Positions 44,280-54,558 of a stretch of DNA of 64,000 nt are shown here, piece by piece. Below the pieces are notes generated by a model that searched no databases, was not told the DNA's origin, and saw nothing but the letters and a program-made list of their open reading frames with translations. Positions within the stretch are counted from its first letter, which is position 1; the number at the start of each line of letters is the position of its first letter. The position numbers and the translations under genes are program-made. This stretch comes from Halorientalis pallida (lineage in GTDB: Archaea > Halobacteriota > Halobacteria > Halobacteriales > Haloarculaceae): NCBI RefSeq assembly GCF_004118325.1, contig NZ_RDFA01000004.1, positions 372,001-436,000 of the forward strand, read 5' to 3'.

Positions 44280-45989
44280 TTAGCTAGTGAGTGACCTCCT
44301 TGCAATGATGTATAGTAGAATAGTGAAAATCGCACTACTAAGCGTATACGGTAGAAGTGACACTACATAACCCAGGACCGACTCGACAGGAGAAAATCTC
44401 TTTGTTGTGTGCGTTGTTTCGATAGAACCACGCGCTGTTGCCGTCTCTTGTGGCGTAGACGTCGACACTGGTGTTCTATAGCCATTTTTTGTCGTAGTGG
44501 ATTCAGAAGGAGTTGTTGTTGATACTGTCCTCGTCGGTACATCCGGTGTGGGTTCTGGGGACTTCGGTGGGTCTGTACGAGTGATCTGATACTTTTTAGA
44601 ATGTTCTGTGCCAGTAATGTCTCGCGCCCGGATCAGGACAGAGGTCGGGTACGAGTTCACCTGAACCGTCTCGTTAAATTGGATCGTATTACTTTCTTCC
44701 CCTGACTGAACTGCAATGATATCTGAGAGCGTCCCATCGTTGGATCGAGCTTCGATTTCGACCTGAGAAAACAAGCCCTGATCAATAGTACCCACGACCC
44801 TTGCCCTCTGTTCTCCAAGTGCTTGTGTAGTCTTTGTGTTGATCGTTATTTTTGGCTCGACAAAGTTCTCGTATGCAAGCGAGTAATTTGTGGTCACATT
44901 ATTACCAACGAGGTCAGTCGCCCATAATTTAATACCATTTCCGGCTATTGACGCAGGAAATTCAATGGTGGTTTCATATTCTCTCCGCTGTTGGTATATG
45001 TCATTTTCAGAGTAATAGGATTGAAACCCCGTATTATTCCCGGACCCCAATCGTTGTCCGAAGAGAGAAATTCCAACATTGTCTGTCACCCGTATTTCAG
45101 CCGCAACCGCGGACTGTTCATATACCGGAGTGACCTCGAGAATTTCTATGTTTGGCGGACGCCTGTCTGAAATGTTCAATATGAAATCATAGGTACGGCG
45201 GTTATCATTCGCATCGACCAGATCAATAGACACAAAGTTCGTCCCATTTGTCTGTTTTTTTCTATTTGGGCCAAGCGTCAGTTGCTGCGCAAACGACCCA
45301 TTAGGATCCTCAATAACGTAGCGTGATCGGTCAGTCTGCCTACCGCTGAACGTGTACTCATAACGGTGTTCGATTATGATTTGTTGCACAGAGCTACGAT
45401 CGATCAATTGCCCGCGGAGTGCGATTTTGGATGTATTTATCGTATAATTCTGATTTGGTGGTTCAGCGCCTCTCGTAACGAACGGTTCCTCAAAACGGAT
45501 TCGTGGCGCGATTGCATCTTCAATAATAGTCACAGAGTAAACAGTAGTTATGTTTCCAGTCGAAATGACTGTCACTCGGTGCCCCCCATCACGAAGTTCA
45601 AGTGCATTTGTTGCTGAAAAGTTCGTGCTGTTTGGAGAGTATAAATATCGGGTTTGTCCATCAATACGTATAATAACTGATTCGATAGGAGAAGTGGAGC
45701 GAATATTCACCGACAGGTCTGGGTCTTCGCCAGTCATGATCCGTGTGCCGTTCTGCACCTCTCTATTGTTTACAGATACGCTGATCCGTGGTTCAGAAAA
45801 TCCAGACGATTGCGTGGTATTGTTTGCAATTGTGGATTCATTTTCGGCAAGTGACGATACCGCATTGGCACTCCCCGTGCAGCCCAACGCCAATAAAAGT
45901 AGGACAGCAGTCACAAGGGTGGTACTCCAAGTGTCGATGGTCCACCTACGATGTCCAACTGGACGGATCAGCGAGGAGCCAGCATCCAC
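44280..45989 (-). CDS. large exported Ig-like surface protein with C-terminal membrane anchor
   Basis: 569 aa from GTG 45989; the GTG at 46028 overlaps the TATA-like TTTATATC, which would place transcription near 45995. A hydrophobic signal (LVTAVLLLLALGCTGS, also a possible lipobox) is followed by several Ig/cadherin-like beta repeats with many N-glycosylation sites (NNTT, NSTN, NQNYT), a Thr/Pro/Ser linker and a C-terminal helix (LLPYTLSSAIFTILLYIIA) with a basic tail. The plan matches haloarchaeal cell-surface proteins. No enzyme motif. Confidence 0.72.
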   Translation of the reverse strand: MDAGSSLIRPVGHRRWTIDTWSTTLVTAVLLLLALGCTGSANAVSSLAENESTIANNTTQSSGFSEPRISVSVNNREVQNGTRIMTGEDPDLSVNIRSTSPIESVIIRIDGQTRYLYSPNSTNFSATNALELRDGGHRVTVISTGNITTVYSVTIIEDAIAPRIRFEEPFVTRGAEPPNQNYTINTSKIALRGQLIDRSSVQQIIIEHRYEYTFSGRQTDRSRYVIEDPNGSFAQQLTLGPNRKKQTNGTNFVSIDLVDANDNRRTYDFILNISDRRPPNIEILEVTPVYEQSAVAAEIRVTDNVGISLFGQRLGSGNNTGFQSYYSENDIYQQRREYETTIEFPASIAGNGIKLWATDLVGNNVTTNYSLAYENFVEPKITINTKTTQALGEQRARVVGTIDQGLFSQVEIEARSNDGTLSDIIAVQSGEESNTIQFNETVQVNSYPTSVLIRARDITGTEHSKKYQITRTDPPKSPEPTPDVPTRTVSTTTPSESTTTKNGYRTPVSTSTPQETATARGSIETTHTTKRFSPVESVLGYVVSLLPYTLSSAIFTILLYIIARRSLTS

Positions 45990-46141
45990 GTATGTCTCAC
46001 TCTTAATTGGCTCTATGATATAAATCACTGCTTCAATTCATTGCTAGAATTTGTACAGATTCAACATCAGCCGACATGCAGTCAACAGTACTGGCAGATT
46101 GAGTCACAACACTAATGTGTGGCTTTGGCCATGGCGTAGTC

Positions 46142-46939
46142 ATGAAGAAGCGTCTAGCCGCTCTTATTGGATTGTCCATCCTCATTGCACTTGCCGGTTG
46201 CGGTGGGACAACAAGCCCCCAATCATCAATAAACTCTCCATCTGAGCGTGCAGAAAACGGAACAGATCAAACAAGAGTAGTGTACGATGGTGTCCAACTG
46301 CCAAATGGCACAACAGCCACCCATATTAACGAGACGCAGGTCCTCGCTACGCAACAAAATCTTTTAGAGAAACAAGATTACCGTATTGGTATTAATCTTA
46401 CACACGCTATGGCTGGACGGATCGCTAATACGACCACTATCATTGCCAGTAACAGAAGCCAACAGCAGCTGCATGTACAAAGCAATCTACCCGGTCGATC
46501 TCTCCGAGAGTACTACACCGCGAATCGGTCATTGTCCCGGATTAAGATTGGAAATGAAACTTCAGTCAGCGAAGATACCGTAGATTCGTTCAGAGTGGTT
46601 CATGAACGTGAAGCACGACCAAGGGGTCTGCTGACGGACCTACTAACAGCTGCAGAATTTAGTGCCACAAGTACGAAAACAATCGATGGCCACAACGCAG
46701 TCATATATAACGTCACAGGTGTATCTGGGGCCAACTCTTCCCGGTTTCCTCCGATAATGAAAAAATTTAGCGGTTCAATGACGATTGATAATCGCGGCCT
46801 CATTCACAACGCTACGCTCTCAACGCTAGGGGTTCGAAATGGGACAGTCGAAGCGATGTTCCAAGAATATCGGACACTCAATTACAGAGGTGTTCGCGTT
46901 GAACAGCCAGACTGGGTTCAAAACCAGACGGCGGATTAA
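46142..46939 (+). CDS. LolA-like haloarchaeal lipoprotein (DUF7537-type)
   Basis: 265 aa. Sec lipoprotein signal (LAALIGLSILIALAGCGG) then a single beta-rich domain with repeated strands and 'NxS/T' sites; residues such as YDGVQLPNGTTA, QNLLEKQDYRIGINLTH and DGHNAVIYNVTGV match the plan of haloarchaeal lipoproteins that share the LolA-type half-barrel. Those are thought to bind lipid or hydrophobic ligands; not shown here. ATG 46142 set by the signal peptide. Confidence 0.75.
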   Translation: MKKRLAALIGLSILIALAGCGGTTSPQSSINSPSERAENGTDQTRVVYDGVQLPNGTTATHINETQVLATQQNLLEKQDYRIGINLTHAMAGRIANTTTIIASNRSQQQLHVQSNLPGRSLREYYTANRSLSRIKIGNETSVSEDTVDSFRVVHEREARPRGLLTDLLTAAEFSATSTKTIDGHNAVIYNVTGVSGANSSRFPPIMKKFSGSMTIDNRGLIHNATLSTLGVRNGTVEAMFQEYRTLNYRGVRVEQPDWVQNQTAD

Positions 46940-47228
46940 TCAAAAGGGTCCATTGGTTTCCCTCTACACAAACCAGTGACCCGGTAGCAGGAACTTAATT
47001 ACAATACACGGTATTTTCAGACAACCAAACTAGTATTTATCAATCCCAGCCCAACTGCGATAACCCAGGACATGGAGACAACCAAAAGTATATTACTTTG
47101 AGATGCGGAAGTGAGACTGAATAAATGGTTAGTCACAATGCGGCAAAAATAAGGCTAGTCTGTAGACAAAAAGATGCAGACGGTACAATATATCGTCAAG
47201 TATGCCCTACCGTAATTCATAACAATCG

Positions 47229-48890
47229 ATGAGAAATATCATAATTCCGTCTATAACATTTTTATTGCTCATATCACTCGTCGGAATTGTACCCACGGCC
47301 GGCGCGGACACTATGTCAGCCTCGCACGACCCAAGTGTGGCCCAGGTTAGTCAGTCATCGGGGCAAGTGATCGGTGAGCCGGATATTTCGATTAGTACAA
47401 CAGTTGAAGAATTCAGTCCAGGTGCGACATCACAATTCCAACTGTCTTTGACAAACCGCGGCCAAATCAAGCGTGCTGGCCCCTCTCAGTATCAGGACCG
47501 CGTCACTACTGCTCGAGGTGTTACTATCGACATTAAAGATCGTAACACACCGTTTGATATATCAACCGGAACAGTTGCGGCAGGTAACGTCCCAACAGGA
47601 ACGATTCAGACAAGTCCTGTCTCGATTACCATCCCAGACAACGTCGAGCCGGGATCATACACGATTCCAGTCGAGTATGAGTACGACTACACACGGATCG
47701 TCTCGTATGATAGCACCGGCGCTGAGTACAATGACTTCACAGAGAGCGTCAGTAGTTCGATCACTATTCGCGTTCGCAATCAAGCACAGTTCGAAGTCGT
47801 GGAGCAGGAGACGACAGCACAGATCGGGGACATCAGTGATATTAGTCTCACCGTAGAAAATACGGGTACCCGACCTGCGAGTGATGCGAGTGTAAGTGCA
47901 TCTTCTCGAAGCGATGAGCTCACGTTTGGAACTGGTTCGGGAAGTTCAACCGCATACGCTGGAAATACGTGGGAACCGAACGAACGCAAAACTGTAAATT
48001 ACAGTGTAGCGATTGCCGATGATGCAACACAGCGGACCTATACCCTTGATCTAAACGTTGACTACGCCGATGCGGATGGGATTGACCAGACCTCCCGTAC
48101 ACTGAAAGCGGGGGTCCCCACTGTCTCAGCGCAGGAGTTTGACGTCGAGAATATGGAATCCACGCTCCGTGTCGCCAAAGAGGGTCAGTTGGAAGCGACG
48201 ATCGTGAACCAAGGGCCCCAAAGCGTCAGTGCCCCTGTTGCCACCCTCCAATCAAACAACCAGAACCTCAATATCAACAATCCAGAATTTGCACTCCCCG
48301 ATCTTGCGCCTGGCGAGCAGGCTAGCGTGAATTATACGGTTGACGTGAGCAGTGCCGCCGACGCTGCTGTCCAGCAATTTAATTTCCAGATTACATACGA
48401 TAACCAGAACGGCGATCGACGGACGAGTGAACGGATCCAAGCAAATGCTCGCATCAGGCAACAACAGGACCAATTCATTGTTGAGCCAATCAACCGGACA
48501 GCAATAGCCGGAGAGGAGGCCACTCTGGATCTCAAGGTAACTAACAACGGCGAGGAGGCTATCGGGAGTATCGAAGGAAAAGCGTTCCTCGATGATCCGC
48601 TGAGCAGTGGTGATGATGAGGTGTTCATTGATCGGTTGGAACCTGGAGAAACCACGACTGTCTCAGTTGCGCTCAGTGTGGATAGTGGAGCCCTCCAAAA
48701 GACTTATCCGTTCTCAATTGACTTCCAGTATGAAATGCCAGATGGCGATACCGAGGTGTCGAAGACATACAACGTCCCCATCCAAGTCAGGCAGATTGAA
48801 AAAGAGGGAGGGCTTCCACTCTCACTGATTGGCGGCATAGCTGTCCTCGTCTTTGGCGCTGGCATTGTCTGGTACACGCGGCGGGAGTAG
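47229..48890 (+). CDS. COG1361-type exported protein, partner of the MMPL exporter
   Basis: 553 aa: signal peptide (SITFLLLISLVGIVPTAGA), several CARDB/Ig-like repeats (GQIKRAG..., SLTVENTGTRPAS, LEATIVNQGPQ, LDLKVTNNGEEAIGS) and one C-terminal membrane helix (LIGGIAVLVFGAGIVWY) with RRE. In archaea such proteins are encoded next to HAE3-family exporters and are thought to be the outer-face partner. The MMPL gene starts 26 bp downstream, which confirms the pairing. Co-regulated with a TetR gene. Confidence 0.82.
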   Translation: MRNIIIPSITFLLLISLVGIVPTAGADTMSASHDPSVAQVSQSSGQVIGEPDISISTTVEEFSPGATSQFQLSLTNRGQIKRAGPSQYQDRVTTARGVTIDIKDRNTPFDISTGTVAAGNVPTGTIQTSPVSITIPDNVEPGSYTIPVEYEYDYTRIVSYDSTGAEYNDFTESVSSSITIRVRNQAQFEVVEQETTAQIGDISDISLTVENTGTRPASDASVSASSRSDELTFGTGSGSSTAYAGNTWEPNERKTVNYSVAIADDATQRTYTLDLNVDYADADGIDQTSRTLKAGVPTVSAQEFDVENMESTLRVAKEGQLEATIVNQGPQSVSAPVATLQSNNQNLNINNPEFALPDLAPGEQASVNYTVDVSSAADAAVQQFNFQITYDNQNGDRRTSERIQANARIRQQQDQFIVEPINRTAIAGEEATLDLKVTNNGEEAIGSIEGKAFLDDPLSSGDDEVFIDRLEPGETTTVSVALSVDSGALQKTYPFSIDFQYEMPDGDTEVSKTYNVPIQVRQIEKEGGLPLSLIGGIAVLVFGAGIVWYTRRE

Positions 48891-48916
48891 ATTAAATCAT
48901 CTCTAGCACATAGAAC

Positions 48917-51376
48917 ATGGTAGACCATCAGAAGTATATTGAGATAGTCGACGACTGGATCGTCAACCGCGATACGACAGTCGTTGGTATCTTCTTAGTC
49001 GTGACATTGTTGCTCTCAGGTGGTCTCGGGATGACGGCTACAGACTCGGGAACGTCGCAATTCACCGAGGGTGTTCCAGCTCAGGAAGCATTCGATGATG
49101 TGAATGATAATTTCGAGCGACAGCCCTTCGAACGTGGCACCGGAAGTACAACCCTCATACACAAGAGCAACAATGTCCTCTCGAAGTCTTCTATTCTCGA
49201 AATGCTACGGGCTCAACATCGGCTCAAGCAGGACGACTCCCAGAATGTTGTCGGAATCAATAGTGTTGCCCAATCAGTTGCTCTGACTATTGATCCAAAC
49301 GCCACGACATTGTCTGAACAAATCGAAACGGTTGAGTCCGCTCCGGCATCCATTGTGAAACAGGCGGCAGAGCAGACACTCGAGGAGCGGCCGGGTATCG
49401 TTGGATTGCTCAGTAACGACCTCAACAGACAGGAGCCCTCTGCATCAGCAACGATTGCTACTGTTACCCATAGCGTTGAGGGGACGTCCGATTCTGCTGG
49501 CACGCAAGGTACATCACCACTAACACCGATTCAGCAGGAGGGCGTATTCATTGTCGGATCAACGGGCGCTGACATTACGGTCTTTGGCAGTGGCTTGATC
49601 TCTGCAGAACTCCAGAGCGTCATTAGCGACTCACTGATTCTGGTGATTCCTGCCGCTGTAATTCTCATTCTGTTTTTCCTGATCGTCTCCTATCGCGACC
49701 CGTTTGACTTGTTGATCGGATTGATTTGTCTTGGAATGGCGATACTGTGGACGTTTGGTTTCATGGGTTGGGCTGGAATCCCATTTACCCAGATGTTGAT
49801 CGCCGTCCCACCACTCCTGCTCGCAGTGGGCATTGACTTCGGAATCCACGCCGTCAATCGCTACCGTGAAGAGCGCATTCAGGGAACCGAAATATCTTCC
49901 TCGATGCGCATGACAACTGACCAACTTCTCCCAGCTTTCTTTATTGTAACGGGGACGACTGTCCTCGGATTTGCTGCAAATGGTGCGAGCGACCTTGGCC
50001 CGATTCGTGATTTTGGATTGGTCGCTGCAGTTGGTATCGTCTTTACGTTCTTGATTTTCGGCATTTTCCTCCCGTCACTGAAGCATTTTATTGACCGCAA
50101 AAGAGAGAGGTACAATCTCCCGACATTCAGTATTGCACCGATCGGGTCTGAGGACTCGGTCGTCGGGCGTGTCCTGACTGTTGGTGTGGGTATTGCTCGG
50201 CGCACCCCACATGCATTCTTCGTTGTCGTGCTGCTCTCAACAGCTGTGATGGGTGCGTACGGGACAGGAGTTGATACCCGATTCACCACAGAAGACTTTT
50301 TGCCGCCAGAAGAGAATCCCGAGTACCTCGACGAGTTGCCGACATCGCTTGCGCCTAACGAGTACACTGTAACTGACAACATAAATTTCTTGGAAGATAA
50401 CTTTGAGAGCAGTGAATCAGATTCTGTCACAATCTATATGGAAGGGCCGATGCAGCAAGACTACGCATTAGAGTCAATACACAAAGCAAATCAAAACCCA
50501 CCAGATTCCTTCGTTACTAATGGTCGCAGTGCTAGTGCCACAAGCATCCTAGGTGTCATTAACCAATACGAGCGGCAGTCACCGAAATTCAGGCAACTCG
50601 TTCGATCCAATGATATTGACAACAATGGAATTCCGGACAAGAATCTACCGGCAATCTATGACGAGCTTTATTCGTCACCGTATGGCGATGAAGCTCGATC
50701 ATATTTGACAGATGATTATTCAAGGGCCCGAATCGTTTACTCAGTCAAGTCTGATGCCTCACAGTCAGATATTACCACAGATACACGAGAGTTGGCGAAC
50801 GATATGCGGTTTGAAGCAACAGCAACTGGCAGCGTTGTTGTCTTGAAGGCCGTCTCAGATGTCATTGCGGAATCTGCGTACATTAGCTTGGCGTTGGCCA
50901 TACTTGCTTCAGCAATCTTCCTTGTAATTGCGTATTGGATCATAGAACAGCGGCCGAGCCTCGGGATTGCAAATCTGGTGCCGATTCTCGTCACTATTGC
51001 AGCACTAGCAGCTACAATGCGGTACCTGGATATCCCGTTCAATGTGCTAACTGGGACAACGCTATCAATCGGGATTGGGCTCGGCATTGACTACTCAGCC
51101 CACCTCGTTCATCGGTTCTCAGAGGAGTACAGGGAGGAGACAACTTTGTTTGAGGCCCTCTCAATCGCAGTAAGTGGGACTGGAGGAGCTCTAGCCGGAA
51201 GTATGCTCACGACAACTACGGGCACTGGTGTGCTCGTACTCGCGATTACACCAATCCTCGGACAGTTCGGCCTTCTCATTGCCTTGAGTGTACTGTACTC
51301 CTTTGTTGCTTCAATCGTTATCCTCCCGACAACATTGGTGGTTTGGGACGAGGCACGAGAAGTGAGTCCGGTATGA
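48917..51376 (+). CDS. MMPL/RND-superfamily exporter (HAE3 type)
   Basis: 819 aa with 12 predicted membrane helices in two similar halves; large outer loops at about 45-225 and 460-635. RND marks: GIDFGIHAVNRYREE in the first half and the equivalent GLGIDYSAHLVHRFSEEYRE in the second. The family exports hydrophobic compounds or lipids by proton flow. It lies between its COG1361 partner and a TetR regulator (ATGA overlap at 51373-51376), so this is a complete regulated export operon. Confidence 0.88.
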   Translation: MVDHQKYIEIVDDWIVNRDTTVVGIFLVVTLLLSGGLGMTATDSGTSQFTEGVPAQEAFDDVNDNFERQPFERGTGSTTLIHKSNNVLSKSSILEMLRAQHRLKQDDSQNVVGINSVAQSVALTIDPNATTLSEQIETVESAPASIVKQAAEQTLEERPGIVGLLSNDLNRQEPSASATIATVTHSVEGTSDSAGTQGTSPLTPIQQEGVFIVGSTGADITVFGSGLISAELQSVISDSLILVIPAAVILILFFLIVSYRDPFDLLIGLICLGMAILWTFGFMGWAGIPFTQMLIAVPPLLLAVGIDFGIHAVNRYREERIQGTEISSSMRMTTDQLLPAFFIVTGTTVLGFAANGASDLGPIRDFGLVAAVGIVFTFLIFGIFLPSLKHFIDRKRERYNLPTFSIAPIGSEDSVVGRVLTVGVGIARRTPHAFFVVVLLSTAVMGAYGTGVDTRFTTEDFLPPEENPEYLDELPTSLAPNEYTVTDNINFLEDNFESSESDSVTIYMEGPMQQDYALESIHKANQNPPDSFVTNGRSASATSILGVINQYERQSPKFRQLVRSNDIDNNGIPDKNLPAIYDELYSSPYGDEARSYLTDDYSRARIVYSVKSDASQSDITTDTRELANDMRFEATATGSVVVLKAVSDVIAESAYISLALAILASAIFLVIAYWIIEQRPSLGIANLVPILVTIAALAATMRYLDIPFNVLTGTTLSIGIGLGIDYSAHLVHRFSEEYREETTLFEALSIAVSGTGGALAGSMLTTTTGTGVLVLAITPILGQFGLLIALSVLYSFVASIVILPTTLVVWDEAREVSPV

Positions 51377-51987
51377 ATGTTGAGATTCCATTCGAGATTG
51401 AATCGACTGGGACAAGCAGACTCATCGTAGAATCGGCATATAAGGCCTTGTTGGAACACGGCTATGCAGACCTCACTATGCAACAAATTGGAGCAGAACT
51501 ACCCAGGAGTACATCGCTCATATACACATATTATGATAGTAAAGAGGATCTTCTCTTAGATGTGCTGCGACGCCTGCTACAGTGGCTTGAACCAGAGGAA
51601 CCTATTAGAAACCAAGATTCACATTATCAATTGCTCTCACGTATTGATTATTTGCTGAATCTCACAAGTGGAGAAGCGGAGAGGAGTGGGCTTGTTGCCA
51701 TTGCTGTGCTGCGAGCAAATACATACCAGAACGATCGGTTTCGGGAGGAGTTTGAGCGAGCAGATACAGTGCATAGGAATCATTTTTCAACACTCATTGA
51801 ATGGGGAATTGAAGACAATCGATACTGTGAGGTCGATGCAGGACCGGTCGCATCCTACCTCTACTCAACGTTTCTGGGGGAAGTCGTGTTATCAGTCACA
51901 GTGCGGGGGAGTGGAGACCTGTCCAGCGTTGAACGCGAGTTGAAACAATATGTTCAATCACGGCTGGTTAAGGACCAGAACCAGTAA
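51373..51987 (+). CDS. TetR/AcrR-family regulator of the exporter operon
   Basis: 204 aa. N-terminal helix-turn-helix (RLIVESAYKALLEHGYADLT, MQQIGAELPRSTSLIYTYYD with SKEDLLLDVL) typical of TetR; the C-terminal ligand domain is helical and not specific. ATG overlaps the exporter stop. As TetR proteins do, it probably represses its own operon and is released by an exported compound; this is inference from position. Confidence 0.85.
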   Translation: MNVEIPFEIESTGTSRLIVESAYKALLEHGYADLTMQQIGAELPRSTSLIYTYYDSKEDLLLDVLRRLLQWLEPEEPIRNQDSHYQLLSRIDYLLNLTSGEAERSGLVAIAVLRANTYQNDRFREEFERADTVHRNHFSTLIEWGIEDNRYCEVDAGPVASYLYSTFLGEVVLSVTVRGSGDLSSVERELKQYVQSRLVKDQNQ

Positions 51988-52014
51988 TGATACATAAACT
52001 ACACGAACCCAGAG

Positions 52015-52620
52015 TTACTTTTTGAGATAGGGTAAGAACTGAGATGTCACGATCTCCCTGATAAGTTCAGGATTCGTTCTTGTGTTTGTAGTGTGTATAT
52101 TTAACAGTCCACCGACAATGACCAGCAGAAGGTGATGTGCTGTCAGTTTGGGATTAACGTCACGGAATTCGTCTTCTTCGATGCCACTATTGATGATTTC
52201 GGCGAATAGATTACTTAGCCAGTGGTGAATTTGAGTGAACTGGTCACAATATAGTTGCTTATGTTGAGCCTGAGACTGGATTTCGAGCAAGGCAGTCTGC
52301 ATTTGTAGGATTTCTTCGCGATCAGTGCGATCAGGCCCGTATAATAATATGTCTACAAGATCCAGCAGTTGTTGCGCTGCTGATGAGCGCTTGTCTACTT
52401 GGATAGTCTCTCTGAATTCAAAAAGCAGGTGATTTAAGAATGCCGCTAGAAGATCCTCTTTCGTATCATAATGATAATGCAATACAGCTTTTGACTTGGC
52501 AAAGTTATCAGCGATTGATTGGATTGTGAGGCCTGCATAACCATGCTGCTGGATTGCGTCGTAGGTTGCCTCCATGATCTCCTGCTTGGTATCGCTAGAT
52601 TCGTCATTGTCTCCAGTCAT
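52015..52620 (-). CDS. second TetR/AcrR-family regulator
   Basis: 201 aa. TetR N-terminal domain (IMEATYDAIQQHGYAGLT, IQSIADNFAKSKAVLHYHYD, TKEDLLAAFLNHLL) with a helical C-terminal domain. Converges with the first TetR gene (27-bp gap); the two share the same motif layout but are clearly divergent in sequence. It may control another operon. Note the LHYHYD after the recognition helix, unlike the IYTYYD of its neighbour. Confidence 0.84.
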   Translation of the reverse strand: MTGDNDESSDTKQEIMEATYDAIQQHGYAGLTIQSIADNFAKSKAVLHYHYDTKEDLLAAFLNHLLFEFRETIQVDKRSSAAQQLLDLVDILLYGPDRTDREEILQMQTALLEIQSQAQHKQLYCDQFTQIHHWLSNLFAEIINSGIEEDEFRDVNPKLTAHHLLLVIVGGLLNIHTTNTRTNPELIREIVTSQFLPYLKK

Positions 52621-52690
52621 AGAACGATGTGTTATTGATGATTTCCGGTGGTCTTGGGTGAATTTGTTCTGAAATAACTAGACGGTGATA

Positions 52691-53185
52691 CTAGAGCACT
52701 TCATCCCATTCGTTTTGAAAGAATTCTCGGTCGTATTTTGCTCGATTGGCGCGGCCAACTTTCTCTCGGAATGATTCGATATCTTCCATCAATGATAGAA
52801 ATGACTGTTTTCGTCGGTGGTCACCGGCTTCAAGCCGGGGTATAATTCGCTCACACAGGAGGTTGACAGCATCGCTTCGAGCGACAAGATACGGTGCAAC
52901 TATTCCGAGAAATGTCTGAACGCTGTTTCGGCGACTAATCACAACTTGATACGAATCATATGTCGTCTCTCTCTCAGTGTCTGCACGGTATGCGACATTG
53001 TGATCCTCACAAAAATTCGAGAGAAGTTGCATGCTTTCTTTTGCAGAGAGTTTTATCCGGCACTGTACTTGGATGCCGAATCCAATGCGACTGTCTGATC
53101 TTTTGGCAACCGAAACTACAATACCAGCGTGATTGTCAACCAGCCCGGCGATGTACGGCATCCGCCAGTCTGAGCATTCAGTCAT
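52691..53185 (-). CDS. LAGLIDADG-like free-standing protein
   Basis: 164 aa. IAGLVDNHAGIVVSVAKR near residue 10 fits a LAGLIDADG helix with its acidic residue, followed by the beta-strand pattern and helices (SNFCEDHNVAYRADT, ... YQVVISRRNSVQTFLGIV ...). Only one motif is seen, so it would act as a dimer if at all. The Asp-Gly are changed to AGLVDNHAG, keeping an Asp. CTTAAAC on the minus strand lies about 26 bp before ATG 53185. No intron or intein is visible nearby. Could be a domesticated DNA-binding protein. Confidence 0.6.
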   Translation of the reverse strand: MTECSDWRMPYIAGLVDNHAGIVVSVAKRSDSRIGFGIQVQCRIKLSAKESMQLLSNFCEDHNVAYRADTERETTYDSYQVVISRRNSVQTFLGIVAPYLVARSDAVNLLCERIIPRLEAGDHRRKQSFLSLMEDIESFREKVGRANRAKYDREFFQNEWDEVL

Positions 53186-53289
53186 CGGTATTGCATCACA
53201 GTTCTTCCTGTTTAAGTTCACGACTTGCGAATTAGAACATCAGTAGATATTCAGACCTCAAACGTCTTCCGAATCGGTCGCAACACTGT

Positions 53290-54558
53290 TTATGTACTTG
53301 GACGAGATTGGTTTGGAAACAGTCGTTTTCTAGTGAACACCCCCTGACCCAGCTGTGTTCTATCGTGGTCAAGGATATTTATAAACAGCATCTCTGAGTT
53401 TCGCAGTTCATGTGGGAGCGTCACATTAGCAGACAGAGACTGTGATTCATTCACCGTAGCAACAACTTCTCTAAGTCTACCTCGATTAAAGACCTGGATG
53501 GTGACTTCTGAACCAGGGGCAATGTTTGTGTATCCCTGCACAGTCATTGTTTCATTTTTTATTTTCCGATTCGAAAACACGTATGCAAATCTACGGAAGG
53601 CAGTGTAATTTATCGTAGTATTTTCGGTGAACGCGGAACTGGGCGAGTTATACCCGTGACTGCTTCCGAGAGTCAGTGAATACGAACGTGACTTAGTAAT
53701 TTGAGGTTGAGTCGGAAGAAACACATACGCCGAATCATTGGTTACTGCCATCTCAGATGAGCGCAACGTAACCAGTTCTGAGTTAGCTCTAGTGATCGAC
53801 AATTCAGCACCGTGGCCGATCAACCCAGATAGATTTGTGCTATATTCCAAATCGCCACCGTCAGCTACTGTTTTATTCCCTACAATTGTCGTATTTATAT
53901 TGCGCGTGTCAACATACTCCGGGTTCAAGACGCCATCATACCGGATGACAAGATAACTGTCGGAGGGAATCGTGGTATTTCCGTCCAGAGAGATTTGGAT
54001 GGTATTTGAGCGGGGGACAGAGACATACTCTATAGAATCGTTTAGTGATTTTTCAATGAACCCATCCCTGTTCTCGTCAACCCCAAAGAGCGTGATGTTG
54101 CTCCGGTACAGGCCATGCTTCAATAGAGGCTGGACTTCGTATTTGATTGAGACCTGATTTAGTCCACTGATCGATTCATTGATTTCTGGAACGATCGTAT
54201 GACTTGAGTTTGCGCCCGGGGTCGCTGGGGTGGCGTATGCGATGTTGTTTCCGGCCGGATCATCATGGGTACAGTCCGAGACATTTGATTTCGGAAATTG
54301 AATTGCTAACCAGTCTTCGGTCGCAATGTGGTTGACGTTATTGAACTTCGTGTTGTTCACAAGATTGTCCGAACTCGTAAATTGCGCTGGGACTTTCCCA
54401 ACATTAGCTCCGGATACATTGTAGGTACATAGAGACTGGAGAGTGTTACTTCCAATATCGGAGCTAGTCTCTGCAACCGCTGTCCCAGACCATGCTAAGG
54501 TAATCAGAAAAAATAGAACAAGAGTGAACCAGAGTGCTTGTTGAGCGTAGCGTCTCAT
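53290..54558 (-). CDS. secreted surface protein, BGTF-like layout
   Basis: 422 aa from ATG 54558, where TTATTATAG lies at leaderless distance. Signal peptide (YAQQALWFTLVLFFLITLAW), then beta repeats rich in Asn/Ser/Thr with many NxS/T sites; mature part includes CTYNVSG and DCTHDDPAGNN Cys. No membrane anchor or PGF motif at the C-terminus. The plan resembles haloarchaeal surface proteins with BGTF-type domains; assignment is weak. It converges on the LAGLIDADG gene. Confidence 0.65.
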   Translation of the reverse strand: MRRYAQQALWFTLVLFFLITLAWSGTAVAETSSDIGSNTLQSLCTYNVSGANVGKVPAQFTSSDNLVNNTKFNNVNHIATEDWLAIQFPKSNVSDCTHDDPAGNNIAYATPATPGANSSHTIVPEINESISGLNQVSIKYEVQPLLKHGLYRSNITLFGVDENRDGFIEKSLNDSIEYVSVPRSNTIQISLDGNTTIPSDSYLVIRYDGVLNPEYVDTRNINTTIVGNKTVADGGDLEYSTNLSGLIGHGAELSITRANSELVTLRSSEMAVTNDSAYVFLPTQPQITKSRSYSLTLGSSHGYNSPSSAFTENTTINYTAFRRFAYVFSNRKIKNETMTVQGYTNIAPGSEVTIQVFNRGRLREVVATVNESQSLSANVTLPHELRNSEMLFINILDHDRTQLGQGVFTRKRLFPNQSRPST

